64,000 nt of DNA from Staphylococcus argenteus (GCF_000236925.1 NC_016941.1:1674001-1738000); one strand, 5' to 3'. Counted from the first letter of the stretch, positions 16,564 through 25,621 are shown. Notes: generated by a model not told the origin, from the letters alone. Numbers and translations are program-made.

Positions 16564-18411
16564 ATGAAGCATAAAAGTGTGTATCTTTTATGCTTTTTAA
16601 TTTTGCCTATTCTGCTTTTAACATCTGTGAGTGCTTACGCTGTTTCTAATCCAGTTGGAGAGCCCTCACATGCAGTTAAGCCAAAAATTGAAAAGTATGA
16701 TTTATCACATTATCGTTCAATATATAGTGAAAAAGGCGACTGGAATCCGTTTGGTCAAGAAGAAATTTCACGACAAATTAATAATGTGTCAGATTTTTTC
16801 TTTTCTATGACTAAGATTTTAGCAGGTGTTACAGATTATGCGATTGAAAATTTATTTCAACTAGATGTTATTAATGATTTTGCGGATAAAATCGGCGATT
16901 TTGTTGGCGATATATATCAAAAGTTATTGAGTAATTTAGCATTAACATTATTTATTATTGTTTGCTTTAACGCATTTATTATTTTTAGTGTACAAGGTAA
17001 TGCAAGAGAAGCATTAAAGCGAGCGTTTTTAATTATGTGTTTGATTGGTTTTGGTGTTGGTATACTTGCGAATGCAGGTAATATTATACGTGGTACAAAC
17101 AATATTGGTAAGGATTTGAATAATATAATTATGAATAGTACATCTTCTATTGATGGGAATATTGATTATATTCATGAGAATTCAGGTATGAATCATATAC
17201 GTAATCAATTATTTGATATGACGATATATAGAACATATTTAGTAATGAATTATGGAACTGTAGACGAAAAAGAGATAAAAGCAAAAGGTAAAGACCGTAT
17301 TGATAACATTTTAAAACAAGATTTTTCAAAAAAAGGACAAGATGAGATTGATAAAATTGTAAAAAATGAGGTTGAGAAAAAAGATAATAAATATATGACG
17401 CAAGGTTATGTATTTCAAAAGTTGGCTATTTCAGTGATTGGCTTTATTATTACTGTTTTTATGTCAATTGTATTTTTATCAATTAGTTTTGCGAAGTTGA
17501 TTTTTTCTACATTTGCTTTATTTTTATTCTTATTTTTAGTATTCAGTTGGATAGTGAGTTTTATACCAGGATTTGAATTATCTGTTTTCTCTGCGTTTGC
17601 AAAAACGTTAGGCTATATTATTTTAAGTGCTTGTATGACATTCTTATTTGTGATAGTTGGTTTGTGTATCAAGCTTGCAAATAGTTTTATTGAACCGGAT
17701 AGTCAAAATGCTTATTTTTTAAATTCAATATTTATAATTGTAATATTGTTTGTAATGTATAAAAAACGGGCTCAAATTATCAATTTTGTAAGTCGTGGTA
17801 ATATTAGTTTTTCTCCTAGTGCAATTGGTGCTGGTGTGATGAATCGAACACAAGAACGTTTTAATAAGATTCGTCATGAACAAGCGCAAAATAAGAAAGC
17901 TAAACGAGAAAATCAAAGAGATGAACCCGCCCCACCACTTCAAAATGATAATGATTTAAGAAGAAGACAGCAGGATAAACCAATGCCTTTATTTATAAAT
18001 AAAGATAATCAAAAAAATGGTAATAAGCGAAGAGAACAACAAGAGTCAATGAATGGTAACGATGTAAAATCTGCTTCTGTTGAATCAAATGCAAATAATT
18101 ATTCTAAACAACCACAAAAAGCATCACAGCAAGAACATCAAGTACGAGAAACAAGACAGCGAAAAGATATACAAAGGTCGTCACAAGTGGTTAATCAGCC
18201 ATTAAATAATGAGAATCATTCAATAAATCGTAAAGAACAGAAGTCAGTTCAAACTGCTTATGATACTGATGTTCAAAAACGACAAATACAAAATGCGACA
18301 CAGAATCAACAAAGTAGACAATCTGGAAATCGTAATCAACCTATTACACGTAATTCTCAGTCAAAAGACCGTCTAAAAGAGCAAAAGGATATCAATAAGT
18401 ATGGTAAATAA
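16564..18411 (+). CDS. conG: Conjugation membrane protein ConG (VirB6-like)
   Basis: A 615-residue polytopic protein. It has an N-terminal signal peptide (residues 1-26, ending SAYAVS) and clusters of membrane helices near 125-165 and 285-405. A long hydrophilic C-terminal tail of about 185 residues is rich in Gln, Asn, Arg and Lys (from about 430). The layout matches ConG of ICEBs1 and VirB6-like channel proteins. The ATG at 16564 overlaps the end of the ATPase gene's ribosome site GGAG. Its 3' end overlaps the next gene by 11 bases, suggesting coupled translation. Confidence 0.85.
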   Translation: MKHKSVYLLCFLILPILLLTSVSAYAVSNPVGEPSHAVKPKIEKYDLSHYRSIYSEKGDWNPFGQEEISRQINNVSDFFFSMTKILAGVTDYAIENLFQLDVINDFADKIGDFVGDIYQKLLSNLALTLFIIVCFNAFIIFSVQGNAREALKRAFLIMCLIGFGVGILANAGNIIRGTNNIGKDLNNIIMNSTSSIDGNIDYIHENSGMNHIRNQLFDMTIYRTYLVMNYGTVDEKEIKAKGKDRIDNILKQDFSKKGQDEIDKIVKNEVEKKDNKYMTQGYVFQKLAISVIGFIITVFMSIVFLSISFAKLIFSTFALFLFLFLVFSWIVSFIPGFELSVFSAFAKTLGYIILSACMTFLFVIVGLCIKLANSFIEPDSQNAYFLNSIFIIVILFVMYKKRAQIINFVSRGNISFSPSAIGAGVMNRTQERFNKIRHEQAQNKKAKRENQRDEPAPPLQNDNDLRRRQQDKPMPLFINKDNQKNGNKRREQQESMNGNDVKSASVESNANNYSKQPQKASQQEHQVRETRQRKDIQRSSQVVNQPLNNENHSINRKEQKSVQTAYDTDVQKRQIQNATQNQQSRQSGNRNQPITRNSQSKDRLKEQKDINKYGK

Positions 18412-19447
18412 AAAAGATATTGCTAAAAAAGTAATAGGTAAAACGCCAATAGGTGTTAAATTGAAATTAGCGAAAGTCATCATCATTTTGTGTGTGGTGG
18501 CTTTTTTTACATTTCCAGTAATTGTAATGTTTTTGTTAGCGCCTGATTCAAATAAAGATAAAGATGATGCTGGTTGTACTGTTAGTGGCGGTAATGTTTC
18601 GGCAAATGGTATTGATAAGTTTAATGAAAATGCTAAAGGTGGAAAATTAGAGGGTAAAGGAAAAGAAATACAGAAAATTGCAGAAAAAAATAAAGTACCT
18701 GTGAATATTTTTATGGCTATTATTGCGAGTGAATCACAATGGGGTAAAGGAGAAAATGCGACAAGACAAAATAATCCTTTGTCTGTTATGGGTTCAAAAT
18801 CGATTCATGATTCAACATATCCAACTATTGAAGACGGTCTTAATGCGGGAGCTAAAAATTTGTATGATGTTTATATTTCTAAAGGTTTAGATACTCCTAA
18901 AAAAATAGGTCCCAAATATGCGCCTGTTGGTGCGTCAAATGACCCTAATAATATGAATGCCCGTTGGATACCAACAGTTGAAAAAATTATGAAAGATTTA
19001 GGCGGTTCAGAAGCTAAAACGTCATGTAGTAATGGTAAAGGAAAGTCTATAAAGTTTAATGGTAAATTGCCACATTGGTCAAATGATGACCCTGGAAAAG
19101 GTAATTTATACACTGCTGGTCAATGTACTTGGTATGCATACGGTATGCGTCAAAAAATGGGTAAACCTGTATCAACTTATTGGCATGATGCACATAAATG
19201 GAATGATAGGGCTAAGGCTGAGGGTTATAAAGTTGATAAAAATCCGGAACCTGGTGCATTATTTATTGCTGAACAAGGTGCAGGCGGTCATGATGGGCAT
19301 TATGGTCATGTGGCTGTTGTTATTGGTGTAAGTGATGGTGGTAAAACATTTAGAATAACAGAAATGAATTGGGAAGGTGCTTTTAAAGTTAATGAACGTA
19401 CATTGAAAATGACTGATGGATATAGTTTTATTCATGATAAGGAGTGA
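18401..19447 (+). CDS. Bifunctional cell-wall hydrolase CwlT-like (lysozyme-like plus CHAP)
   Basis: A 348-residue hydrolase that opens peptidoglycan for the mating channel. A membrane anchor at residues 25-48 leaves the rest outside. The first domain (about 70-200) contains VNIFMAIIASESQWGKGENA with the catalytic-type Glu and NNPLSVMG, as in glucosaminidase or lysozyme-like enzymes. The second (about 225-345) is a CHAP amidase or endopeptidase with GQCTWYAYGM (Cys near 240) and HYGHVAVVIGV (His near 300). ICEBs1 CwlT has an NlpC/P60 second domain, so here a different peptidase fills that place. It overlaps conG by 11 bases. Confidence 0.9.
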   Translation: MVNKKDIAKKVIGKTPIGVKLKLAKVIIILCVVAFFTFPVIVMFLLAPDSNKDKDDAGCTVSGGNVSANGIDKFNENAKGGKLEGKGKEIQKIAEKNKVPVNIFMAIIASESQWGKGENATRQNNPLSVMGSKSIHDSTYPTIEDGLNAGAKNLYDVYISKGLDTPKKIGPKYAPVGASNDPNNMNARWIPTVEKIMKDLGGSEAKTSCSNGKGKSIKFNGKLPHWSNDDPGKGNLYTAGQCTWYAYGMRQKMGKPVSTYWHDAHKWNDRAKAEGYKVDKNPEPGALFIAEQGAGGHDGHYGHVAVVIGVSDGGKTFRITEMNWEGAFKVNERTLKMTDGYSFIHDKE

Positions 19448-19453
19448 AAATAA

Positions 19454-20044
19454 ATGAAGCAAAAAATTATTATGTTTACTCTTGTAACAGTAATATTATT
19501 TTGTGCTGTTTTAATTGGTTATCAGATTCCTAAACAACAAGTTAAAATGAAACAAAATCAAATTGAAGATTTACAGGAAGAACAACGTATATTAAGAGAT
19601 AAAAATGGAGAGTTAAATAAACTAGTAAAGAGACAATCAAAAACAGTTATTTCTGATGAAGAAAAGCAAATACGTGAAGTTTCTTCAAATTTTGTTAAAC
19701 AGATGTTTGAAATGAAAAAAGATTCTTCTTTTAAATCAAAAGCACCACAAATAAAGCCTTTAGTTACAAAGGATTATTACGATACATTATTTAAGGATTC
19801 TAAAGATAAATATGATTTATATGATGATATAACCGTTAATGATATTCATGTTTATTTTGATACGTATGACCCTAAAAAAGATAGTTATAAAGTTTTTGTT
19901 CAGTTCGACGAACGTATTGAAACAGATGGAGATGATAAAATTGAACATCGTCAAACATCTGCACAATTGGATTTAGTTCGTACAGCTGAAGGTTGGCGTA
20001 TTGATAATTTAAAACGTTTCAATTTAAAACCTCTAGGACGTTAG
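19454..20044 (+). CDS. YddI-like conjugation protein
   Basis: A 196-residue protein with one N-terminal membrane helix (residues 5-23), a coiled coil (about 30-65, QNQIEDLQEEQRILRDKNGE), and a C-terminal NTF2-like domain ending QLDLVRTAEGWRIDNLKRF. That ending is typical of VirB8/NTF2-like folds. It follows the cell-wall hydrolase by six bases, just as yddI follows cwlT in ICEBs1. An extracellular scaffold role is inferred. AAGGAGTG is present before the ATG. Confidence 0.75.
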   Translation: MKQKIIMFTLVTVILFCAVLIGYQIPKQQVKMKQNQIEDLQEEQRILRDKNGELNKLVKRQSKTVISDEEKQIREVSSNFVKQMFEMKKDSSFKSKAPQIKPLVTKDYYDTLFKDSKDKYDLYDDITVNDIHVYFDTYDPKKDSYKVFVQFDERIETDGDDKIEHRQTSAQLDLVRTAEGWRIDNLKRFNLKPLGR

Positions 20045-20099
20045 TTTGTTTCAAGACGATAGCAATGATATAATTTACGTAAAAAGGAGTGAATTTATC

Positions 20100-20441
20100 A
20101 TGAGGCGATGGTTTGTATTAATTTTAGGATTAGTTATATTATTATCTGCATGTGGTCAGAAATATGATAAAGAGATTGATGCAGTTTTAAATTCTGAAAG
20201 AAAAAGTATGAGTGAGTCTTCTTTTAAGAAGCCTGAAAAAAGTAATAGTGATTTTAAAGTATATGAAGATGGTAAATTTATAACTATTTCTTTTGTTTAT
20301 GATAAAGATGGTACAGTGTGGACAAGTTTATATAAAAAAAATGAGACAACAGATAAATATGTAAAAGTTGAAGATATGAACGAAAAAGAATATCAAAGTA
20401 ATCATAAACCAGTTTATGAAGAAAATAATATGAAAAAATAA
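20100..20441 (+). CDS. DUF4467-like lipoprotein, candidate entry-exclusion factor (YddJ-like)
   Basis: A 113-residue lipoprotein: signal peptide MRRWFVLILGLVILL with lipobox LSAC (Cys near residue 18), then a small domain with SFKKPEKSNSDFKVYEDGKF. AAGGAGTG precedes the ATG at 20100; a longer frame from 20046 has no ribosome site and would spoil the signal peptide. DUF4467 lipoproteins include YddJ of ICEBs1, which blocks entry of a second copy of the same ICE and also follows yddI. Size, lipobox and gene order agree. The exclusion role is inferred. Confidence 0.75.
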   Translation: MRRWFVLILGLVILLSACGQKYDKEIDAVLNSERKSMSESSFKKPEKSNSDFKVYEDGKFITISFVYDKDGTVWTSLYKKNETTDKYVKVEDMNEKEYQSNHKPVYEENNMKK

Positions 20442-20444
20442 AGA

Positions 20445-20486
20445 ATCAACTCCCTATACGCTTTAGCGGTGGTATCGGGAGTTGAT
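20445..20486 (+). other. Long imperfect stem-loop after the conjugation operon
   Basis: ATCAACTCCC (20445-20454) pairs with GGGAGTTGAT (20477-20486), continuing inside with TATAC against GTATC-like bases and a CGCT/AGCG tip. No T tract follows, so it is not a standard terminator. It may protect the operon's 3' end or limit expression of the transposase downstream. Confidence 0.55.
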
Positions 20487-20549
20487 GAACATATATCCTC
20501 TTATAACTTATTTTATAAATAACCTTTTTAAAAGTAAAGGAGGATATAC

Positions 20550-21570
20550 ATGAAAAAAAGAAAAAAACGTAAAGAATTAGACTATAAAACACGTCTAGCT
20601 ATCGCAAAGTATTTAAATGATGGTTTAAACATCATTCAGATTTCTAAGATTTTAGGTCGTGATGATGCAGTTCTTTATAGAGAAGTAAATAAGCGTTCTG
20701 TTGATGGTGTTTATAATCCTTTATTAGCTGAGGAAGATGCTATAAAATCGCGTAGTATTTCAGATGAACAGGTTGCTAAACGTAGACGTTTGAATGATGA
20801 AACAAAAGCATATATTGAAGAAAAACTTTCATTAAAATGGTCTCCTAGACAGATAGCAAGTCAAATTGAAAAAGATACAGGGTATTATATAAGTTATCCT
20901 ACTATATATAGATATATTCGCAATGGATTGGTAAAAGTTGATGTTAAACGTGATATGAGACAAGCAGGCAAGAAATATAATAAGTCTTCTGAAAAGCGTG
21001 GCAAATTAGACGTAGGGTCTCGTGTTATAAAGTATCGGCTCAAAAAGTATTAATAATCGTGAAGAATTTGGACATTATGAAATTGATACTGTTTGGAGTG
21101 TTAGACCATCAACATATTGCTTGTTAACTATTATTGAAAGAAAGACAAGATATTTATATGCTAGTAGATTAAATACACGTAAATCCAATGTAGTTTGTAA
21201 TGAGATTATAAATATTATGAAACCATTATTACCCAAAAGTATAACTATGGATAGAGGTAAGGAGTTTGCTCTATTTGAACAAATAGAAGATGAATTGAAT
21301 TGTAGTATTTATTTTAGTGATTTGGGTTGTCCATATCAACGTGGTTCTATTGAAAATGCAAATGGACTTTTAAGACAGTATTATCCTAAAGGTACGGATT
21401 TTGCAAATATAACACAAAAGTCATTAGATGAAGCTGTTAAACAAATTAATGCACGGCCTCGAATGATATTTGACTATAAATCGAGTGAGGAAATGCTAAA
21501 GTACCATGTAAGCACACAAAATTGTGAACCTATATTAAATGACTGTGTGAGGCACGAACCCGTCAATTAA
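20550..21570 (+). pseudogene. IS30-family DDE transposase (ICE recombinase), frameshifted
   Basis: The recombinase that cuts and joins ICE6013. The first frame (20550-21053) has the N-terminal HTH regions (YKTRLAIAKYLNDGLNIIQISKILGRD; WSPRQIASQIEKDTG). The second frame, open from about 21040, gives KSINNREEFGHYEIDTVW with the first catalytic Asp, then ITMDRGKEFA (second Asp) and GSIENANGLLRQYYPKGTDF (Glu). The switch needs +1 at a run of five A in CTCAAAAAGT (about 21036-21045); four A would give one frame of 339 codons. AAAGGAGG precedes the ATG. It is likely inactive unless the extra A is a sequencing error or slippage restores it. Confidence 0.88.
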
Positions 21571-21651
21571 TATAGGTTAATCTAAGCGAATGGTTTACAA
21601 TGAGCGCGGAAGGACAGGACGAATAAATTTTGTATATAAAATGCATAATCT

Positions 21652-21716
21652 AAAAAGAAGCATACTATTTAAATCTGTGGTTTTTGATAGATATTACTAG
21701 TAAAATGCTTCTTTTT
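21652..21716 (+). terminator. Terminator near the right ICE end
   Basis: AAAAAGAAGCAT (21652-21663) pairs perfectly with ATGCTTCTTTTT (21705-21716), leaving a loop of 41 bases and a U-rich right arm. It lies downstream of the transposase and just inside the right end. It would stop transcription from entering the host gene. Confidence 0.65.
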
Positions 21717-21787
21717 CTTCTTCTGTACTCTTTTAGTAATATTTATTAAAAAAATTTAAGAAATTCTCATTTTTCTATTGACACACT

Positions 21788-21791
21788 GCCA
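21788..21791. repeat. Right target-site duplication of the ICE (GCC, or GCCA)
   Basis: It matches GCCA at 7269-7272. The last ICE bases before it read TTGACACACT. On the minus strand the host gene leaves its frame here after LLNG. Confidence 0.75.
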
Positions 21792-22741
21792 TTCAATAAA
21801 AATTGATTGTAAAACAGTAAATAATATATAGGTAAAGTGATAAAACCAATCATGATAATTCTGCGTTTTAATAAAGTTAAATGTAAGTAACGCTCACTTC
21901 TTAATAAAAGATATATAATCATTGCAGAAATAATGCATAAAATAATGACCTGACTAAAAATCACACCATAAGGGAGTGATGTGGATATCATTTCCGCAAA
22001 TTTAGAAAATATGCCTTGATTATTAGAAACTTGTTGATATTCTGAACCTTCGAATAAAATTTTACGGTAATTAGGATTCGAAAACATAATAATTGTACCA
22101 ATAGTGGCAATCATAAATGAAAACAATAACTTATAGTTAAGCATGCGATTCGCCGTGAAATCATATAAAAATGCTAATATTAAAATTAAGCAATGAAATA
22201 GCGTTACATTTTCCATGAATAACTGTCCAAAAAAGCATAATACATAAAATAAAACGGTAATAGCGACAGGTTGTTTCTTCTTATATATAATTGCATTGAT
22301 GCAATAATAAATTATATATAGAGATATTAGGGTTGACGTTGCATAATTGTAAAATCCAGCAAACCACCCATACGTATCAGCATAAATTGTACTTGGTATA
22401 ATTAACATAAGTGAAAATGCTAATAAATAATAACTCGCCCAGTCTTTACATTGTGTAATAAGCATAATCATCCAAATGATACCTGTGCTTATTAGACCAA
22501 ATGACAGCCAACGCAACCAGCTGACATGGACCGCTATTATTTCAAAAATATTTCCAATGTAACGGCCATTTAGTGATGCAAATCCCACTTTTAAAATATC
22601 AGTATTGTAATTGCTAAACCATTGCAAATCATCGTGCATGAGTGGTAATAAAATACCCATAAAAGTATAAAACAATAATATCGCAATTAATATCATAGTT
22701 GTTTTGTGTAATTGAATTGTTTTCACTTTATTAATCCTCAA
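21788..22741 (-). pseudogene. Multi-TM membrane protein (DUF6056-like), 5' half interrupted by the ICE
   Basis: The first 318 codons of a polytopic membrane protein, MRINKVKTIQLHKTT..., with about nine membrane helices and an extracytoplasmic loop HDDLQWFSNYNTDILKVGF near the N-terminus. After LLNG the frame runs into ICE DNA and stops six codons later (SVSIEK, stop at 21767). The remainder is at 6735-7271. The fold resembles large glycosyltransferase-like or DUF6056 membrane proteins, but no catalytic motif is certain. The insertion should abolish function. phoR, downstream of a different promoter, is untouched. Confidence 0.85.
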
Positions 22742-23204
22742 ATCTAGTTAAATTTTCCTCAACTTGTAGGTTGAAAAATTAAATCACTGTTTAAAGTTAG
22801 TTATCATTTTCACCTATTCATGTTTTCTCAATCAAATTAGATAAACGAGGTATTTAAGTTCACTTATCTTCACTATATAATATTCGCCCCTCGTCTTAAT
22901 ACATATGCGAATTTATATACCTAATTTTTAAAACATTAAAATTTAGTTTTATTTTCGTTCAATTAAAACTTATCATTTTTTCACATAAGCATCTATTTTT
23001 AGACCGCTTCTAAAATTTCTTTATTATAATAAATATATTATAAAATTGCTTAATTCACAACAATCTATTGTGTCGTAATGTGTTCAATATTCATTCAAGG
23101 TTCATAATTAAAATTAAAAGATACTCTGAAAAATCACTTGAAAGTGACTTCATACATCATTACTACTTTTGATTATTTTCATTTATTCAGTACATTACAA
23201 AATG
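22742..23204. other. AT-rich intergenic region upstream of the split gene
   Basis: No gene, RNA or clear repeat is seen in this 463-base stretch. It must hold the promoter of the split membrane-protein gene, but I cannot place it with confidence. Confidence 0.5.
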
Positions 23205-23250
23205 AAAAAAGGTAACAACAACGTGCAAAAACACGTGCTGTTACCTTTAT
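23205..23250 (-). terminator. Terminator of phoPR
   Basis: GGTAACAACAACGTG (23211-23225) pairs with CACGTGCTGTTACC (23232-23245) around CAAAAA. On the minus strand it is followed by a T tract. It lies just past the phoR stop. Confidence 0.75.
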
Positions 23251-23255
23251 ATTGC

Positions 23256-24920
23256 CTATGCTTTATAATCTTTTAAAGTAACTTTAAAAGTTGAACCTTG
23301 TCCAACTTGACTATTAACTTCAATGTTTCCTTGGTAAGCTTCAACGATATGCTTGGTAATTGATAATCCCAGACCTGTTCCACCTGAGTCACGACTTCGT
23401 GCCTTATCCACTCTATAAAACCTTTCAAAAATTCGTTGTTGATCCTCTGACTTAATGCCAATACCAAAATCTTGCACTTCAAAAACAACGTTGAAATCAT
23501 CACGATATACTCGAACGTCTATTTCACCATTTTCAAATGAATAGTTAATCGCATTCGTTAACAAGTTCGTAATGACTTGCGCGATTTTACTTTCTTGAGC
23601 TTTTACAATAACATCTGTTTGTATGTCTGTATGAATTTTAATATTTTTTTGATTTGCTTGCGTCATCATATTATTTATAATACGCTTTGTTAAATCTGAT
23701 AAATTCATATATTCTGTATCTAGCTCAGCATGTTGTTCGATATGTGATAAGTCTAAAAGATCTGTTACAAGAGATTCAATTCTGTTTGATTCTTTTAAAA
23801 TAATGTTTAAAAACATATCTAATGATTCCGAATCATTTTTAGCGCCATCAATTAGCGTTTCTGCAAAACCTTTAATTGAAGTAATTGGCGTCTTTAATTC
23901 ATGAGAAACATTTGCAACAAATTCCCGTCTTAAATTTTCAAGTTGTTTTAAATTTGTAATATCATGCATAACAACAAGAATACCCTGTAAACTTTTTTGT
24001 GATCTTGTTAAAATCGGCACACATGAAATATCAAAATACTTGGTATGTACTGTATTAATTGATACTTCTAATTGTTCGTATATAGGTTTTTCAATTTTAA
24101 AACTTTCTAAAATTAACTGTTCTATTTCTGTATTTACATAACCATGGTAGCTGATTTGTTCAATATTATGCGAAATATTAAATTGTTCATAATATGCTTT
24201 ATTCGCTACTACAATTTTTCCATTTCGATCTATCATTAAAATTGCGCTTGGAATATTTTCAATTGTCGTTTTTAATCGATTGGATTGAATTTTTTGCTCA
24301 TTATTTAACTTTTGAAGGCGTCTGGCTAAATCATTAGTTGATACAAAAAGCGCTTTAGTCTCAACAACATTACTTTCTGGTACACGAATGTGATAATAAC
24401 CATTTGCTAATAATTGTGTTGCATATGTTACCTCTTGAATCGGGCGGATTAATGTTCGTTTAAAACTTCGACTCGCAAAATATAGACAAATAAGGACTAT
24501 TAAGCATGTTAGAATTAGGTATTTCCATAATGTCCAATGCATATCAGAAATATCATTATTGTATCCTTTAATCCAAACATGATAATCGTTAACGTTCTTA
24601 TTAAATGTAAAAACATCTTTATTCTGAATATAACTATCTTTTGTCTTTGATGCTTTCAAATGACCACTTTTAAAAACGATTTTATCATTTTTAGTAATCA
24701 ATAAATCAACATTCTGTTGCTTAACAATCTTTTTAAGTTTATTAATTTCATTATCTTGCAATAAATATATATAGGATCTTGCATCTGTAGTTAGAGCTTG
24801 TTCATGTTTTTCAGATAAAACGTAAGTGATGGAAGCATGAATAATAATGCCTAATGTGACAAAGCTGATAATCAAAATTGTGCTTATCAACAACATTAGG
24901 CGATGGTGAAACTTCATCAT
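23256..24920 (-). CDS. phoR: Phosphate-sensing histidine kinase PhoR
   Basis: A membrane sensor kinase of 554 residues that phosphorylates PhoP when phosphate is scarce. Two membrane helices (about 8-30 and 128-148) flank an extracytoplasmic sensor. They are followed by HAMP, a PAS domain (about 215-330, VIDRNGKIVVANKAYYEQF-like) and HisKA with the phospho-acceptor in FVANVSHELKTPITS. The HATPase has N, G1 (FEVQDFGIGI) and G2 (GGTGLGLSI) boxes. Its ATG overlaps the phoP stop by one base, so the two are translationally coupled. Confidence 0.94.
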   Translation of the reverse strand: MMKFHHRLMLLISTILIISFVTLGIIIHASITYVLSEKHEQALTTDARSYIYLLQDNEINKLKKIVKQQNVDLLITKNDKIVFKSGHLKASKTKDSYIQNKDVFTFNKNVNDYHVWIKGYNNDISDMHWTLWKYLILTCLIVLICLYFASRSFKRTLIRPIQEVTYATQLLANGYYHIRVPESNVVETKALFVSTNDLARRLQKLNNEQKIQSNRLKTTIENIPSAILMIDRNGKIVVANKAYYEQFNISHNIEQISYHGYVNTEIEQLILESFKIEKPIYEQLEVSINTVHTKYFDISCVPILTRSQKSLQGILVVMHDITNLKQLENLRREFVANVSHELKTPITSIKGFAETLIDGAKNDSESLDMFLNIILKESNRIESLVTDLLDLSHIEQHAELDTEYMNLSDLTKRIINNMMTQANQKNIKIHTDIQTDVIVKAQESKIAQVITNLLTNAINYSFENGEIDVRVYRDDFNVVFEVQDFGIGIKSEDQQRIFERFYRVDKARSRDSGGTGLGLSITKHIVEAYQGNIEVNSQVGQGSTFKVTLKDYKA

Positions 24921-25621
24921 TATTCTTTTGGTCTTTCTAATTTATAACCTAAACCACGTACTGTTTTAATAAGTTGTGGCTTCTTAGGATTATCTTCTAA
25001 TTTATCTCTTAGATGACTAATGTGGACATCAACGATTCTTGAATCTCCAGCAAATTCATAATTCCATACTGTATTTAACATGTGCTCTCTCGTAATAACT
25101 CTACCTTGTCTTTCTATTAAATAAAGTAATAATTCAAATTCTTTCGGAGTTAGCTCCAACAACTCGTTGTGCTTATATACTTCGAAATAATCTGGTCTAA
25201 TTCGTATTGATCCGATAGTAATATCATCTTCAATTTCTTCTACTTCTTTTACAAATTGTGAACGTCTTAAAATAGCTTTCACACGTGCAACAACTTCTCT
25301 AGGTGAAAAAGGTTTAGTCATATAGTCATCCGCACCTAATTCTAATCCTAAGACCCGGTCAAATTCATCATTTTTTGCCGTTAACATTAATATAGGGACT
25401 AAATTTTTATTCGTTCTAACTGTCTTACATACTTCAATGCCATCTTTCTTAGGTAACATAACATCTAAAATAATTAAATCCGGCTGTTCATTTTCTACCT
25501 TTTCTAAAGCTTCATCACCATCGAATGCGACAACAACTTCATAACCAGCAGTTTCTAAGTTATATTTAAGTAATGTTACGATTGAATGTTCGTCATCTAC
25601 TACCAACACTTTTTGCGACAT
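24920..25621 (-). CDS. phoP: Phosphate response regulator PhoP
   Basis: An OmpR-family response regulator of 233 residues. The receiver has the phospho-Asp in DLIILDVMLPKKDG (near residue 53), acidic DDE at the start (VVDDEHS) and the TAK and KPF switch residues. The winged-helix DNA-binding domain includes ELTPKEFELLLYLIERQGRVITREHML and RIVDVHISHLRDKLE. It activates phosphate-uptake genes. It is first of two genes. The 5' region to 25860 holds the promoter and the terminator of the upstream icd gene. Confidence 0.95.
   Translation of the reverse strand: MSQKVLVVDDEHSIVTLLKYNLETAGYEVVVAFDGDEALEKVENEQPDLIILDVMLPKKDGIEVCKTVRTNKNLVPILMLTAKNDEFDRVLGLELGADDYMTKPFSPREVVARVKAILRRSQFVKEVEEIEDDITIGSIRIRPDYFEVYKHNELLELTPKEFELLLYLIERQGRVITREHMLNTVWNYEFAGDSRIVDVHISHLRDKLEDNPKKPQLIKTVRGLGYKLERPKE

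Larger units (their letters stand above)
7272..21787 (+). mobile_element. ICE6013-type integrative and conjugative element
   Basis: A 14.5 kb element carrying a full MOBT-type conjugation module (relaxase with oriT, ConB, ConC-like, ConD, ConE, coupling ATPase, ConG, CwlT-like hydrolase) in near ICEBs1/Tn916 order, ending with an IS30-family DDE transposase in place of a phage-type integrase. That combination is the signature of ICE6013 in S. aureus. Both ends are placed by the restored reading frame of the split host gene, with an ambiguity of about one base. No antibiotic resistance, toxin or phage-type repressor gene was seen. Codon use is more T-rich than in the flanks. The transposase is frameshifted, so excision may need a helper copy. 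Confidence 0.92.

Noticed and set aside
19059..19462. Open frames at 19059-19331 (plus) and 19259-19462 (minus)
   Set aside because: They lie wholly in another frame of the CHAP domain, which has clear family motifs.
21030..21050. Programmed ribosomal frameshift in the IS30-type transposase
   Set aside because: The second frame needs +1, while the usual A-run slippage in insertion sequences is -1. IS30-family transposases are normally one frame. A mutation is simpler.
7273..21787. Clear terminal inverted repeats of the ICE
   Set aside because: CAGTGT occurs near both ends (7277 and, inverted, 21783-21788) but at different distances from the duplication. I could not align the ends well enough to call a repeat.
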